The notes beneath the pieces are model-generated. The model had not been told where the DNA came from. It made no database searches and worked only from the letters and a program-made list of their open reading frames with translations. From Bacillus ndiopicus (GTDB lineage: Bacteria; Bacillota; Bacilli; Bacillales_A; Planococcaceae): DNA of 64,000 nt. The stretch is taken from NCBI RefSeq assembly GCF_000612805.1, contig NZ_HG964406.1, positions 124,001 through 188,000 of the forward strand. The letters are read 5' to 3'. Both the position numbers and the translations under genes were made by a program. Of this stretch, positions 27,001-35,961 are shown piece after piece; position 1 is the first letter of the stretch; every line of letters starts with the position of its first letter.

Positions 27001-27988
27001 TAGTTCAATAACTGAAATTATGGTTGATGAAAATGGTAATAAAGCAGTAATTACATTTGAAAATATTCAAGAATATCTTAAAAAGAATATTCAAACGATT
27101 ATAGTTCAAAATAAAAATAACATCAAATTAGAAATTCCTATATCTGCGTTAGCAGGAATTCAGCTTGCGAATGATGAGCATGTCGTAGTTTCTATCACTA
27201 AACAGCTAGAAAATAATCAATTCACGGTTAACTTTGCCATTGAGTCTTATAACGGTAGATTAAAGCACCTTTCTACAAGGCAGAATTACTTAAAAGTCAC
27301 TTTACCTGCTCATGATGTAAAACGAAATGCTATTGTTTTACAGCTTGTAGATGGTGAGTACAAATCAGTTCCACATAAAATTATCAATGGGGAAATTATT
27401 ATATACACAAAAACAAGTGGTATATTTGTTGTTACTGAAAATACAGTAACATTTAAGGATATTGCTCATTTAGCTAATAAGGAGGAAATTGAGTTTTTAG
27501 CTAGTCGCCTCATAATTCATGGTACGACACCAGAAACGTTCGAGCCAAACAAACCAATAACACGCGCACAATTTGCGGCTTTAATTAGTCGCTCACTTGG
27601 TTTACAAGCGACTGGTGAAAACCCATTTAGCGATACTACAGACAAATGGTATGAGTCAGATATTCAAGCACTATTTGAGGCAGGTATTACAAAAGGAACG
27701 ACTACTACAACATTTAATCCAGAAGAACCTATTACACGTCAACAAGCAGCCGCCTTTATGGCTCGCATTTTAGAATACTTAAACGTCGATGGGAAATCGA
27801 ATGGAAAAATTAATTTCAATGATACCAAAAATATTAGCACTGAATACCTACCTTATATCGAGCTATTAAATAGCCTTGATATTATGACTGGAAAACCAGA
27901 TGGTTCATTCGATCCAGGTGCTCCATTAACACGCGGACAAACAGCGAAAATTTTAAAACGAACTCTACAATTTGCAAACATCCTTTAA
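24098..27988 (+). CDS. S-layer-anchored intrinsic-factor-like protein (toroid + DUF4430 + SLH)
   Basis: 1296 residues, secreted. Signal peptide about 1-30; acidic linker; Big_2-like Ig domain about 107-183; helical region about 185-485. An alpha/alpha toroid (terpene-cyclase/cobalamin-binding alpha-domain type) spans about 488-777 with repeated SDGGF/NGGY motifs. A Pro/Gly linker precedes DUF4430 at about 817-930 (PLSGWMYRVNGIYPSYS). A short segment with four Cys and an uncharacterised domain of about 170 residues follow, then three SLH repeats at about 1117-1296 (TRAQ, TRQQ, TRGQ). The toroid-then-DUF4430 order is that of human intrinsic factor and transcobalamin, which sandwich cobalamin. 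Cell-wall-held corrinoid capture is inferred. GAGGAGG lies 9 nt before ATG. Confidence 0.9.
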   Translation: MALWKKQLHIALVFILVLSLFSPASVINAQHFEGEIVELNTEDSNDINDSNLDDSTEQNQTTEMKLEDSEKWDNVLKPDNDADLEHLTQLDDVTGTMVTPFMAPFAISDIQFNAEEPLLILEGQGFQLTATTDDSATVIWTSSKPEFATVSVDGFVTALSMGELEITARTDTLSKKIKVCVITPEQQHVIQLIEALLPVDITSADGVTEILLTEARQAFLDLPAKPNQKTIINNLGYNNKLADKEAQWTRFFIESLPPVTTIDDAVAQHLIKARAKYASLIQDSKNKLKADGTEAYLTTIEQVYFELLISIIEPLNIRKNTDELLPLLSTARTIANGEVTVNNRPTKFGKENYETLVSKEVDYVIYLIDLLPEIIQVNDEATKAQIAAARAAYNKLDKNVRDGKTDIVVTNYQDLVDKENILSAGPRIQAVIDKINAFPSIELITWWEHYAKVIEVQQAYDKLSVTEQKQVSNYSKLEALQKRLMEIQPTTVQAYESVVKYYTSSSYEPTYGSEWTILTLARGDHSAKHASFYEKYYRNLANHVKTTNGNIDTQATDWARVIIALTAIGKDPTDVAGYNLVEKLEDISFATSPGINSTIYSLIALDTWKFELSEAATTTREKLIDAIVKAEKSDGGFAFSGSVADADMTGMALQALAPYQSNTKVKAVTERAIAKLVDIQLANGGYKSGDSPISKGSENPESAAQVITALASLGIDANQDNRFDKVIANIMTYSSSDGGFKHVLSQTKADGMATVQVGYTLAAYNRLLSGQTALYDMSDTKDNPSKPGDKDGSEKEEPSPPDNGGSQPSNPPEKEEIGYTTVSIRISSSEVPLRPTATKLFAGETAFDVLKRATDENGIALSYRQTEYGIYVDGIAGLYEFDRGPLSGWMYRVNGIYPSYSAANYVLSPKDSVEWLFTTDLGKDIGGHIDEVDSEDAEEQNECTKDCIKVEKKCTDEIEQCNEEINKDSSITEIMVDENGNKAVITFENIQEYLKKNIQTIIVQNKNNIKLEIPISALAGIQLANDEHVVVSITKQLENNQFTVNFAIESYNGRLKHLSTRQNYLKVTLPAHDVKRNAIVLQLVDGEYKSVPHKIINGEIIIYTKTSGIFVVTENTVTFKDIAHLANKEEIEFLASRLIIHGTTPETFEPNKPITRAQFAALISRSLGLQATGENPFSDTTDKWYESDIQALFEAGITKGTTTTTFNPEEPITRQQAAAFMARILEYLNVDGKSNGKINFNDTKNISTEYLPYIELLNSLDIMTGKPDGSFDPGAPLTRGQTAKILKRTLQFANIL

Positions 27989-28000
27989 TAGTTAAATCTT

Positions 28001-28042
28001 AGAGATATGCTTCTATTTAATTTAGAAGTGTATCTCTTTTTT
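28001..28042 (+). terminator. Intrinsic terminator after the 1296-residue gene
   Basis: AGAGATA-TG-CTTCTA and TAGAAG-TG-TATCTCT arms followed by a T run, 12 nt after the stop codon. Confidence 0.85.
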
Positions 28043-28052
28043 ATTGAACTGT

Positions 28053-28080
28053 TTTGAAAACAAAGAATTTATGCTAAACT
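28053..28080 (+). promoter_or_regulatory. Candidate promoter for cobalamin riboswitch 2
   Basis: TTTGAA, 16-nt spacer, TAAACT, in the same position relative to the riboswitch core as the riboswitch 1 promoter and almost identical in flanking sequence. Confidence 0.55.
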
Positions 28081-28109
28081 TAACATCAAGTGAATAGCAA
28101 TTGCAGAAT

Positions 28110-28274
28110 AAAGATGCTCATTAAGAGCTTAATAGGGAATTCGGTTTAAAACCGAAGCTGTTTCCGCAACTGTAAGTGTAGAAGACTACAGAGTATACCA
28201 CTGTCGAACGAGGAAAAATGCCTCTAGTAGATGGGAAGGTTCTGAATAGGCTACACAAGCCAGGAGACCTGTCT
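28110..28274 (+). ncRNA. Cobalamin riboswitch 2
   Basis: Nearly identical to riboswitch 1 across the whole aptamer (GTTTCCGCAACTGTAAGTG core, GGGAAGGTTCTGAATAGG, B12 box AGCCAGGAGACCTGTC at 28258-28273). It lies upstream of the 1963-residue SLH protein gene and is followed by a terminator at 28373-28410. The close similarity points to a recent duplication of the control region. Confidence 0.95.
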
Positions 28275-28372
28275 TTATTTCATCGTATTAACTCTCTTCG
28301 GAAGCTAGGAGAACTTACGGCAAATAGACGGATGAGCAAGTCATGTTCCTGCGCTCTTTTTTCTGTTTTCCT

Positions 28373-28410
28373 ATGGTGCTTCTCTTTTAGAGAGGCACCA
28401 TTTTTGATTT
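28373..28410 (+). terminator. Riboswitch 2 expression-platform terminator
   Basis: ATGGTGC-T-TCTC and GAGA-G-GCACCAT arms followed by TTTTTGATTTT, 50 nt upstream of the TTG start at 28461. Confidence 0.88.
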
Positions 28411-28460
28411 TAAGGGTTACAAGCAAGAGGCTTCACAAAAATTTATTGGAGGTAAAGAAG

Positions 28461-31400
28461 TTGGAAAGTTATAAAAAATGGTTACATATAGCGATTGTCT
28501 TTATTTTATCATTTTCGCTATTATCACCTGCTGCTATGGCAGAAACACAACAATACGAAGCTAATGAATTAGAAACTAGCTCTATTCTTAATAATCCATC
28601 TAATGATGAAGTTTTAGAGAAAGGTATAACCAAGCAACTATCCACTATCACCACTAATGATAGTGCAACGATATTTAGTTCCGAGCCTAAGGGCTATGTA
28701 ACAATTTCCGTTGAGAAATTTACCCTTGGGCAAGGTTATGCTGTTGAACCTATTCAAGTTCCTTTTTATGAAGGCGAAAAAGTAGGCCAAGTTGTAGCAA
28801 GATTACTTGGAACAGGGAATTTTAATGATGGCAATGGCTCAGAAGATGAAAATATCACATACTTATCTAATATTAAAGATAATGATTCTTCTGCTTTAAA
28901 CGTTCCACAATATATACAGGATAAAATGGCAGAAGAGCATGAAATAATCAGTGGGAAATTCGACGAAGATTGGCTCGGAGAATTTGATTACACAGGACAA
29001 TCTGGCTGGATATATATCGTAAATAACAAGATGCCGAATTTTGGTATGAGTGAATACCTTGCTACAGGGAACGATGTAATCCGACTACAATTCACAGTAT
29101 GGGGCTATGGCCTCGATCTTGGATTTGGCTTTAGTGATTCTGAATCTCCTGTTGAACCTTATATCAAGGTAGCAAATAAAGATGCATTAACAACAAAAAT
29201 TGCAGAAATTAATAGTGCTCCAAATAAAAGCGAAATTTTAGAAAATGTAAACATACAGTCTGCCTATGATACCGCATATGCGCAACTAACAAATATGGAA
29301 AGTAGCCAAACAGATGTTGATGCGGCACTTACTCAACTAAATACTGCTTTAAATGGCGATACTGAAGAAGTTGTTAAAGTTGATAAAACAGTATTACAAG
29401 ATGCGATTGAACATGCTGAGCAAAATAAAGCTTCTGTGAAAGTAAGCATAGACGGACAAGATATAGCTTCCACCGACTTTTGGGTAACTCAAGATGACCT
29501 AGATACGTATACAGGTATAATCTTATCTGCACAACAACTAATTGCAGATGAAAATGCAATTCAAGAAGATGTTGATGCCAAAGTATTAGCACTAAATGAT
29601 GCTACAACTACATTTGATAAAGCGAAAGAACCTGGCTTACAAGCTACTATTAGCACAGTTAAATTCACTGTCGCACCTAAAACTACGAAATTAAAACTTT
29701 ACGATAAAAATGACAAAGAAGTAGATATTGGGGCTGGTGTTGAAGGAACATATAATGTTTATACAGCAACTATAGCAGCAGGAAAGTATCGCTATGAAGG
29801 CTTTAATAGCACTAATAATAGCGTTGGCGGTGGCCAACTAACAGTGACAACTGCACCGAATCAAGAATTTCAATTCCGCCAGCTTAATTTTAAAGCAAGT
29901 AATGCGGGCTGGGTCGTAAATAATGATTACACTGTAAAAGTTGGACAGGGTAAGCTTGATGATACATCCCTAAAATTAGGTGATGTCACTGCACAAGGAG
30001 AAATTCCTGTATTAGCTCTTGTAGGAAATATATTTGCTTATTCATTCATACCAGATGCTAAGCACAACCAACATTCTCCATACAGTGGCAATACGATAAA
30101 AATCACAATGGCAACATCTGCTTACCCTATTAGCGCAACAATGCAATTTTCTGGCAACAGAACCTTTACAATCCCACAAGAGGCGCAGTTATTTGTTGGG
30201 AAGAAAAGCAAGCATTTTGTCGCATTTGAAGAAATATTACCTGTAGGAGAACCAACGATTAATTCGGATGGTACAAAAACATATTCCTTTGCCTTAACTA
30301 ATGGCGGAGAATACAATTATCGCGTTAGCCAAACAGGCAAACTAACAAATGTAGGGACATTTAAAACAGACCCAAATACGATAGCATTAAAAATTACAAA
30401 AGAACAGCTTGATATTCAATCACAACAAGCCATTTTAAATAAAGGCACATACCTTGAAGGAAACATATATTTAAATATTAATGAGCAAAATCATTTGAAA
30501 TTAAATCAAGGTGAGCAATTTAAACTACTGACATTGCGAAGCTGGCAAGCATTAATTGAAGGAATTAATAACTATTACTTTGAGCCTGATTTCCATTTTG
30601 AAATCGTTACTGGCGAGGATGTAATCGACATTGAACAAGGCAAACCAGGTAGCTACTCTACAATCAATGCCAGAAAAAATGGGACAGCGATTGTTAAAGT
30701 TACATATGACGCATTGAAGGTCAATGGTTCGTCATACATCGCTGATGCAAACAATGCATTTAGTGCCATTTGGCCTGAAAACGTTGGTCTATTCGTTGTA
30801 ACAGTTGGTCAAGGTGACACTGGTATTTCTACGGGTATTGAAAGCAATAAGGAACGTAACCAACAAGCCAATAAAGGAAAAGTGGGTAACCTTCAAAACG
30901 GCGTTTTTGATGCCGACATTGATAGTGTTTACTATGCTCAAGGTGAGCCAGGGGCTTATTATACGTTTACCCCAACTACAGGGAGCTCCGTAAGCATTTT
31001 ACGCCCTGAAATAAATCATGGACTAGGCACTGCTTCTTATGAGGATGGTACATTTTCAACTGAAGGTGTTCAATCTAGCGACAACGGCTCCTTCACAGCT
31101 TTATTAACTGAAGGACGTAATATCATTAAAGTTGAAAAGGATGGCAAAGCTGAATATCACGTGATGACAGCCCGCCCTTTAGATATCTCTATTGAGAACC
31201 TTACAAAGCCTAATGAAAAAGTAACTCCAGGAGATAAAGTCAAGGTTACATTTAAAGGTTTGTCATTCCCAGCAAATAAAATTGCTGGAATCTACAACTT
31301 CAATGCTCAATTAAATTTTATTGGTGGTCCTGAACAGCAATTAATTGCTGGACTTAAGAAACAATATAACATTACGACCCAAGCAAATGATGTGACATTT

Positions 31401-34352
31401 ACAATTCCCACGAATCATCAGGGTACTTATACCTTAAAAGAAGGTCATATTAAGCTAGGTTTCTTCGGTAGCCCAATGGGAGAACATCGAAAGATTAACC
31501 CTGAAACAGGAGCAAGCCCTAACCTAAACGCATTAGAGAGAGAAGGCTACTACAGCATCTTCCCTGAAATCACAATTATTGAAGGTTCTAATGAAGTAGT
31601 TGATACATTATTATTACAAGAAGAAATTGAGAAGGCAGAACAAAATAAAGCTACTATCAAAGTAAGCGTTGATGGAAAAGATGTAAACATTACAGATTCT
31701 TGGGTTACTCAAGCAGAGTTAGATATATATACAAATGTAATTGTATCTGCTCAGCAACTAATTGCAGATGAAAATGCAGCTCAAACTGAAATTGATTCAA
31801 AGGTTCTGGCACTAAATCAGGCCACAGCAGCATTTGATCAAGCTAAAAAAGCTGGAACAAAATCTAATGCTAATACAACAACTTTGAATGCTTATAACAC
31901 TGTCAGTAAATATATGCTGGACAAGCTAAAAAACCCTAAATTCGATAATGAATGGTGGATACTTACATTAGCACGTGGTGGTTTTGAAGTTCCAGCTGAT
32001 TATTATGACACTTATTATAATAATGTTGTTGATTATGTTAAATCTAAAAACGGCGTACTCGACCAACGAAAATATACCGAATACTCACGATTAATTATCG
32101 CCCTTACGGCTATTGGTACGGATCCAACAAATGTTGGTGGCTACAACATAGTCGAAAAGCTAGCTGATTTTAATAAAGTTACATGGCAAGGTGTAAATGG
32201 TGCTTATTATGGGTTAATTGCTCTTGACACTTGGGGCTTTGAGCTACCTGCTACCGCTACTACAACACGAGAAAAGCTGATTAATCATATTCTAGAAAAG
32301 CAATTAGCTGATGGCGGTTGGGCACTATCAGGAACGTCATCTGATCCTGATATGACAGCAATGGCGATACAGTCGCTTGCACCATACTACAAAACAAACT
32401 CAAAGGTAAAAACAGCGGTTGATACAGCGCTTACAACTTTAACAAATATTCAATTACCAAATGGTGGTTACAAATCATGGGGAATAGAAAACGTTGAAAG
32501 TGCTGCACAAGTTGTCACTGCACTTGCAAGCTTGGGTATTGATGCTAACAAAGACCCTCGCTTTAATAAAGTTATAGCAAACATTATGACTTATTACAGC
32601 CCAATAGATGGTGGCTTTAAGCATATTTTAAGTCAAACGAAAGCCGATGGGATGGCTACCGAGCAAGTTGGTTATACATTAGCTGCTTATCATCGTCTAT
32701 TAAACGGTCAAACGACGCTCTATAATACGTCAGATGCAAAATCAAACAATCCTTCAAATCCGGATGGTGAAAATGGAAGTAATCCTTCTACTCCAGAGGA
32801 AGGTGAAAATAATAATCCAGGAAATGGCGAAAATAACAATAATCCTGGAGGAAGTCAGCCATTTGGAAGTACGAAATTCTTAATCAAAATTTCCTCTTCG
32901 GAAATTCCGTTAAGAGCAACTTCGGTAGAATTCTATGCTGGGGAAACAGTGTTTGACGTATTAAAACGAGTTACAGCAGAAAACGGTATCGATTTAAGCT
33001 ATCGTGAAACACAATACGGCACTTATATTGAAGGTATTGATGGTCTTTATGAATTTGACCGTGGCCCTTTAAGTGGCTGGATGTATCGTGTAAATGGTCA
33101 CTTCCCTTCTTATTCTGCAGCACTTTACACATTATCACCTGGTGATTTTGTAGAATGGCTCTATACACTTGACTTAGGTAAAGATATCGGTGGCTATGTT
33201 GATGGAATTGAAAATGATGGCACTCCTGGTGAAGACAACAAAGAAATTTGTAAAGAAAAAGCAATAGAAGATTGTAAAGATACAGAAGTTCCAAAAGAAG
33301 CAGAAGGAAAATGCGGAAATAAAGCTGAACAATGTACTGAAGAAACAAATAAAGGTAATAAAGATGGCTCAGTAGCAGAGATTACTGTTGAAAACGGCAG
33401 TAGCAAAGCTGTTATTACATCTGACAATATTCAGGAATATCTTGAAAAGAAAATCCCAAATTTCGTTATTCAAAGCGAAAATAATTTCAAGATAGAAGTT
33501 CCTACATCTATATTTAAAGAAATTAAACTTGCTAAGGATGAAAAAGTTACTGCTTCTGTAACTACACAACCTGAAAGCAAACAATTCACAGTTAACTTCG
33601 GCATAGAAACAGTACAAGGTGAAATAAAGCCTATTTATTTAGGCAAAAACTATTTAAAAGTAACACTGCCAGCTGATGATGTAAAATCAAACACAATCGT
33701 TTTACAGCTCATTGGTGGTGAATACAAGCCTGTTCCACATAAAGTTATTAATAATGAAATTGTTCTATACACTAAAACAAGTGGCACATTCGTTATAGTG
33801 GAAAGTTCAGTCTCATTTAACGATATTGCTCATTTAGCAAACAAAGAAGAAATTGAATTTTTAGCAAGTCGTCTCATCATCCAAGGTACAACGCCTAAAA
33901 CGTTTGAACCGAACAAGCCGATTACACGTGCCCAGTTTGCGGCCTTAATTAGTCGTTCACTTGGCTTACAGGCATCAAACACAAATCCATTTAATGATAC
34001 AAAAGGCAAATGGTATGAAAGCGATATTCAAGCATTATACGAAGCTGGTATTACGAAAGGTACAACCTCTTCAACATTTAACCCAGAGGCACCAATTACA
34101 CGTCAACAAGCAGCTGCGTTTATGGCTCGCATTTTAGAATACTTAAACGCCGATGTGAAATCGAATGGAAAAATTAATTTCAATGATATAAACAATATCA
34201 GTACGGAATACCTACCTTATATTGAGCTATTAAATAGCCTTGATATTATGACTGGTAAACAGGATGGCTCATTTGATCCAGGTGCTTCATTAACGCGCGG
34301 ACAAACAGCTAAAATTTTAAAACGTACGTTAACAATCGCAGATATGATGTAA
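28461..34352 (+). CDS. Giant S-layer-anchored protein with two DUF4430 domains and one toroid
   Basis: About 1963 residues, secreted. Signal peptide about 1-30 (AIVFILSFSLLSPAAMA). First DUF4430-like domain about 77-223 (QSGWIYIVNNKMPNFG). Helical FIVAR-like segments lie at about 233-391 and about 1046-1131, the second of each pair being closely similar copies. Between them is a long beta-rich region at about 393-1043. An alpha/alpha toroid spans about 1140-1425, a Gly/Asn-rich linker follows, and the second DUF4430 is at about 1468-1580 (PLSGWMYRVNGHFPSYS). A four-Cys segment, the same uncharacterised domain as in the 1296-residue paralogue, and three SLH repeats (about 1785-1963) end it. 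The TTG at 28461 has GGAGG 8 nt upstream. The longer frame runs back through the riboswitch and is not credible. Inferred role: corrinoid capture at the cell surface. Confidence 0.88.
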   Translation: MESYKKWLHIAIVFILSFSLLSPAAMAETQQYEANELETSSILNNPSNDEVLEKGITKQLSTITTNDSATIFSSEPKGYVTISVEKFTLGQGYAVEPIQVPFYEGEKVGQVVARLLGTGNFNDGNGSEDENITYLSNIKDNDSSALNVPQYIQDKMAEEHEIISGKFDEDWLGEFDYTGQSGWIYIVNNKMPNFGMSEYLATGNDVIRLQFTVWGYGLDLGFGFSDSESPVEPYIKVANKDALTTKIAEINSAPNKSEILENVNIQSAYDTAYAQLTNMESSQTDVDAALTQLNTALNGDTEEVVKVDKTVLQDAIEHAEQNKASVKVSIDGQDIASTDFWVTQDDLDTYTGIILSAQQLIADENAIQEDVDAKVLALNDATTTFDKAKEPGLQATISTVKFTVAPKTTKLKLYDKNDKEVDIGAGVEGTYNVYTATIAAGKYRYEGFNSTNNSVGGGQLTVTTAPNQEFQFRQLNFKASNAGWVVNNDYTVKVGQGKLDDTSLKLGDVTAQGEIPVLALVGNIFAYSFIPDAKHNQHSPYSGNTIKITMATSAYPISATMQFSGNRTFTIPQEAQLFVGKKSKHFVAFEEILPVGEPTINSDGTKTYSFALTNGGEYNYRVSQTGKLTNVGTFKTDPNTIALKITKEQLDIQSQQAILNKGTYLEGNIYLNINEQNHLKLNQGEQFKLLTLRSWQALIEGINNYYFEPDFHFEIVTGEDVIDIEQGKPGSYSTINARKNGTAIVKVTYDALKVNGSSYIADANNAFSAIWPENVGLFVVTVGQGDTGISTGIESNKERNQQANKGKVGNLQNGVFDADIDSVYYAQGEPGAYYTFTPTTGSSVSILRPEINHGLGTASYEDGTFSTEGVQSSDNGSFTALLTEGRNIIKVEKDGKAEYHVMTARPLDISIENLTKPNEKVTPGDKVKVTFKGLSFPANKIAGIYNFNAQLNFIGGPEQQLIAGLKKQYNITTQANDVTFTIPTNHQGTYTLKEGHIKLGFFGSPMGEHRKINPETGASPNLNALEREGYYSIFPEITIIEGSNEVVDTLLLQEEIEKAEQNKATIKVSVDGKDVNITDSWVTQAELDIYTNVIVSAQQLIADENAAQTEIDSKVLALNQATAAFDQAKKAGTKSNANTTTLNAYNTVSKYMLDKLKNPKFDNEWWILTLARGGFEVPADYYDTYYNNVVDYVKSKNGVLDQRKYTEYSRLIIALTAIGTDPTNVGGYNIVEKLADFNKVTWQGVNGAYYGLIALDTWGFELPATATTTREKLINHILEKQLADGGWALSGTSSDPDMTAMAIQSLAPYYKTNSKVKTAVDTALTTLTNIQLPNGGYKSWGIENVESAAQVVTALASLGIDANKDPRFNKVIANIMTYYSPIDGGFKHILSQTKADGMATEQVGYTLAAYHRLLNGQTTLYNTSDAKSNNPSNPDGENGSNPSTPEEGENNNPGNGENNNNPGGSQPFGSTKFLIKISSSEIPLRATSVEFYAGETVFDVLKRVTAENGIDLSYRETQYGTYIEGIDGLYEFDRGPLSGWMYRVNGHFPSYSAALYTLSPGDFVEWLYTLDLGKDIGGYVDGIENDGTPGEDNKEICKEKAIEDCKDTEVPKEAEGKCGNKAEQCTEETNKGNKDGSVAEITVENGSSKAVITSDNIQEYLEKKIPNFVIQSENNFKIEVPTSIFKEIKLAKDEKVTASVTTQPESKQFTVNFGIETVQGEIKPIYLGKNYLKVTLPADDVKSNTIVLQLIGGEYKPVPHKVINNEIVLYTKTSGTFVIVESSVSFNDIAHLANKEEIEFLASRLIIQGTTPKTFEPNKPITRAQFAALISRSLGLQASNTNPFNDTKGKWYESDIQALYEAGITKGTTSSTFNPEAPITRQQAAAFMARILEYLNADVKSNGKINFNDINNISTEYLPYIELLNSLDIMTGKQDGSFDPGASLTRGQTAKILKRTLTIADMM

Positions 34353-34359
34353 TTTTTAC

Positions 34360-34400
34360 GCTAACCCAATTGTGAGAAGCTTTTGGGTTAGCACTCTTTT
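34360..34400 (+). terminator. Intrinsic terminator or attenuator between SLH genes
   Basis: GCTAACCCAA and TTGGGTTAGC arms with a 13-nt loop and a weak tail ACTCTTTT, just after the giant gene and 19 nt before the next ATG. Partial read-through into the following transporter genes is plausible because no other promoter or riboswitch is evident there. Confidence 0.7.
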
Positions 34401-34418
34401 AAAATGGAGGTTATATAA

Positions 34419-35960
34419 ATGAAACAAAAGCTATCTACTATGCTTGTCTTGCTATTTGCATTGTTGCTCATTGTAGCACCAGTCTCGGCCCAAAATATCT
34501 CCACTGTGGATGCCTATAAAACTACTGGAAAATATATGGTGACGAAAGCGCCAAATCCTTCCTTTGGTGATGAGTGGTTTATTATTGCACTTGCACGCGG
34601 TGAATACAATATTCCGAATGGCTATTACGATAAATATTATGAAAATGTCGTAAAGCATGTACAAGCAGTGAAAGGTGAATTACACAATCGCAAATATACG
34701 GAGTATTCCCGATTAATTATTGCACTTACTGCAATTGGCAAAGATCCTACGAATGTTGGAGGATATAATTTAGTCGAAAAATTAAGTGACTTTGACAAAG
34801 TCGTATGGCAAGGTCCAAATGGTGCTTATTTTGCCTTAATCGCTTTAGATACATGGGGGTTTGAGCTTCCTAAAACAGCAACTACGACGCGTGAAAAACT
34901 TATTCAGCATATTCTAGCAAAGCAATTACCTGATGGTGGTTGGGATTTATCGGGAACTAAGGCCGACCCAGATATGACAGCAATGGCAATCCAAGCTCTT
35001 TCATCTTATAAAGATAGAGCCGATGTTAAAGCATCTATTAATAAAGCACTTGATACACTAAAAAATTTGCAAGGTGCTAATGGTAACTACCAAAGTTGGG
35101 GAACAGCTAACTTAGAAAGTGTAGCGCAAGTTATTACAGCACTTTCCAGCTTAAATATCGATGCTAATAAAGATCAACGTTTTAATAAATTATTTACGAG
35201 CTTTTTCACTTTCTATAATGCAAAAGATGGTGGCTTTAAGCATGTGCTAACTGAATCGGTAGCTAATGGAATGGCGACAGAGCAGGCTTCATATACATTA
35301 GCAGCGTATAACCGACTGCTTGCAGGCAAGACAAAGCTATACGATATGTCTGATAAAAAGCCTAATAAACCATCAATACCAGCTCAACCAAATCAGCCTA
35401 CTGCGCCACCTACTATAGTGGGCTTTAAAGATGTTCAATCACATTGGGCAAAGTCTGATATCGAAGCTGCTGTAGCTAAAGGATTATTAAAAGGCTATGA
35501 GGATAATACATTTAAGCCCAATAATAATTTAACACGTGTACAGGCTGTATCTATTTTAGTTCGTGCTCTTAATTTAAAAAGTACCGAAAGTGCACCTTTC
35601 ACAGATATTAGCTCATATAAAGATGAAACAAAACTGGAAATCGCTGCGGCTTATGAGGCAAATTTATTAATGACAAAGTCGAATAAGTTTTCACCTTCCT
35701 CCCCTATCTCGCGTGAAGAATTAGCAGTAATGCTAACGAATGCTTATAAGCTGAAAACAGGTAACTCTTATATATCCAAAAATATCGCACCATTAAACGA
35801 TATTGCAAAATTGCCGGAGGATTCACAGCAAGCTATTACCTTCCTATACGATTTTGAAATTGCACAAGGCGCAAATGGCTCATTTAATCCTACTAACTCT
35901 ATTACTCGTGCACATGCAGCTAAAATGTATATCAATTTCTTAAAGGTAGTTGATAAATAA
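34419..35960 (+). CDS. S-layer-anchored toroid (cobalamin-binding alpha-domain-like) protein
   Basis: 513 residues. Signal peptide about 1-24 (IVAPVSAQ). The alpha/alpha toroid at about 28-315 is closely similar to those of the two larger proteins (shared YNLVEKL, TATTTREKLI, LPDGGW, NGNYQSWG, DGGFKHVL). After a Pro-rich linker come three divergent SLH repeats (about 334-511, first GFKDVQSHWAKSDIEAAV). It lacks DUF4430, but the next gene, starting one base after its stop, encodes a DUF4430 lipoprotein. The alpha and beta modules of an intrinsic-factor-like binder thus appear split over two adjacent proteins. AATGGAGG precedes the ATG. Confidence 0.88.
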   Translation: MKQKLSTMLVLLFALLLIVAPVSAQNISTVDAYKTTGKYMVTKAPNPSFGDEWFIIALARGEYNIPNGYYDKYYENVVKHVQAVKGELHNRKYTEYSRLIIALTAIGKDPTNVGGYNLVEKLSDFDKVVWQGPNGAYFALIALDTWGFELPKTATTTREKLIQHILAKQLPDGGWDLSGTKADPDMTAMAIQALSSYKDRADVKASINKALDTLKNLQGANGNYQSWGTANLESVAQVITALSSLNIDANKDQRFNKLFTSFFTFYNAKDGGFKHVLTESVANGMATEQASYTLAAYNRLLAGKTKLYDMSDKKPNKPSIPAQPNQPTAPPTIVGFKDVQSHWAKSDIEAAVAKGLLKGYEDNTFKPNNNLTRVQAVSILVRALNLKSTESAPFTDISSYKDETKLEIAAAYEANLLMTKSNKFSPSSPISREELAVMLTNAYKLKTGNSYISKNIAPLNDIAKLPEDSQQAITFLYDFEIAQGANGSFNPTNSITRAHAAKMYINFLKVVDK

Positions 35961-35961
35961 A

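Noticed and set aside
28218-28460. Open frame running from inside riboswitch 2 into the giant SLH protein gene
   Set aside because: It passes through the aptamer and terminator, has no ribosome binding site at its first ATG and no signal peptide at its N-terminus. The TTG at 28461 has GGAGG 8 nt upstream and begins a proper signal peptide.
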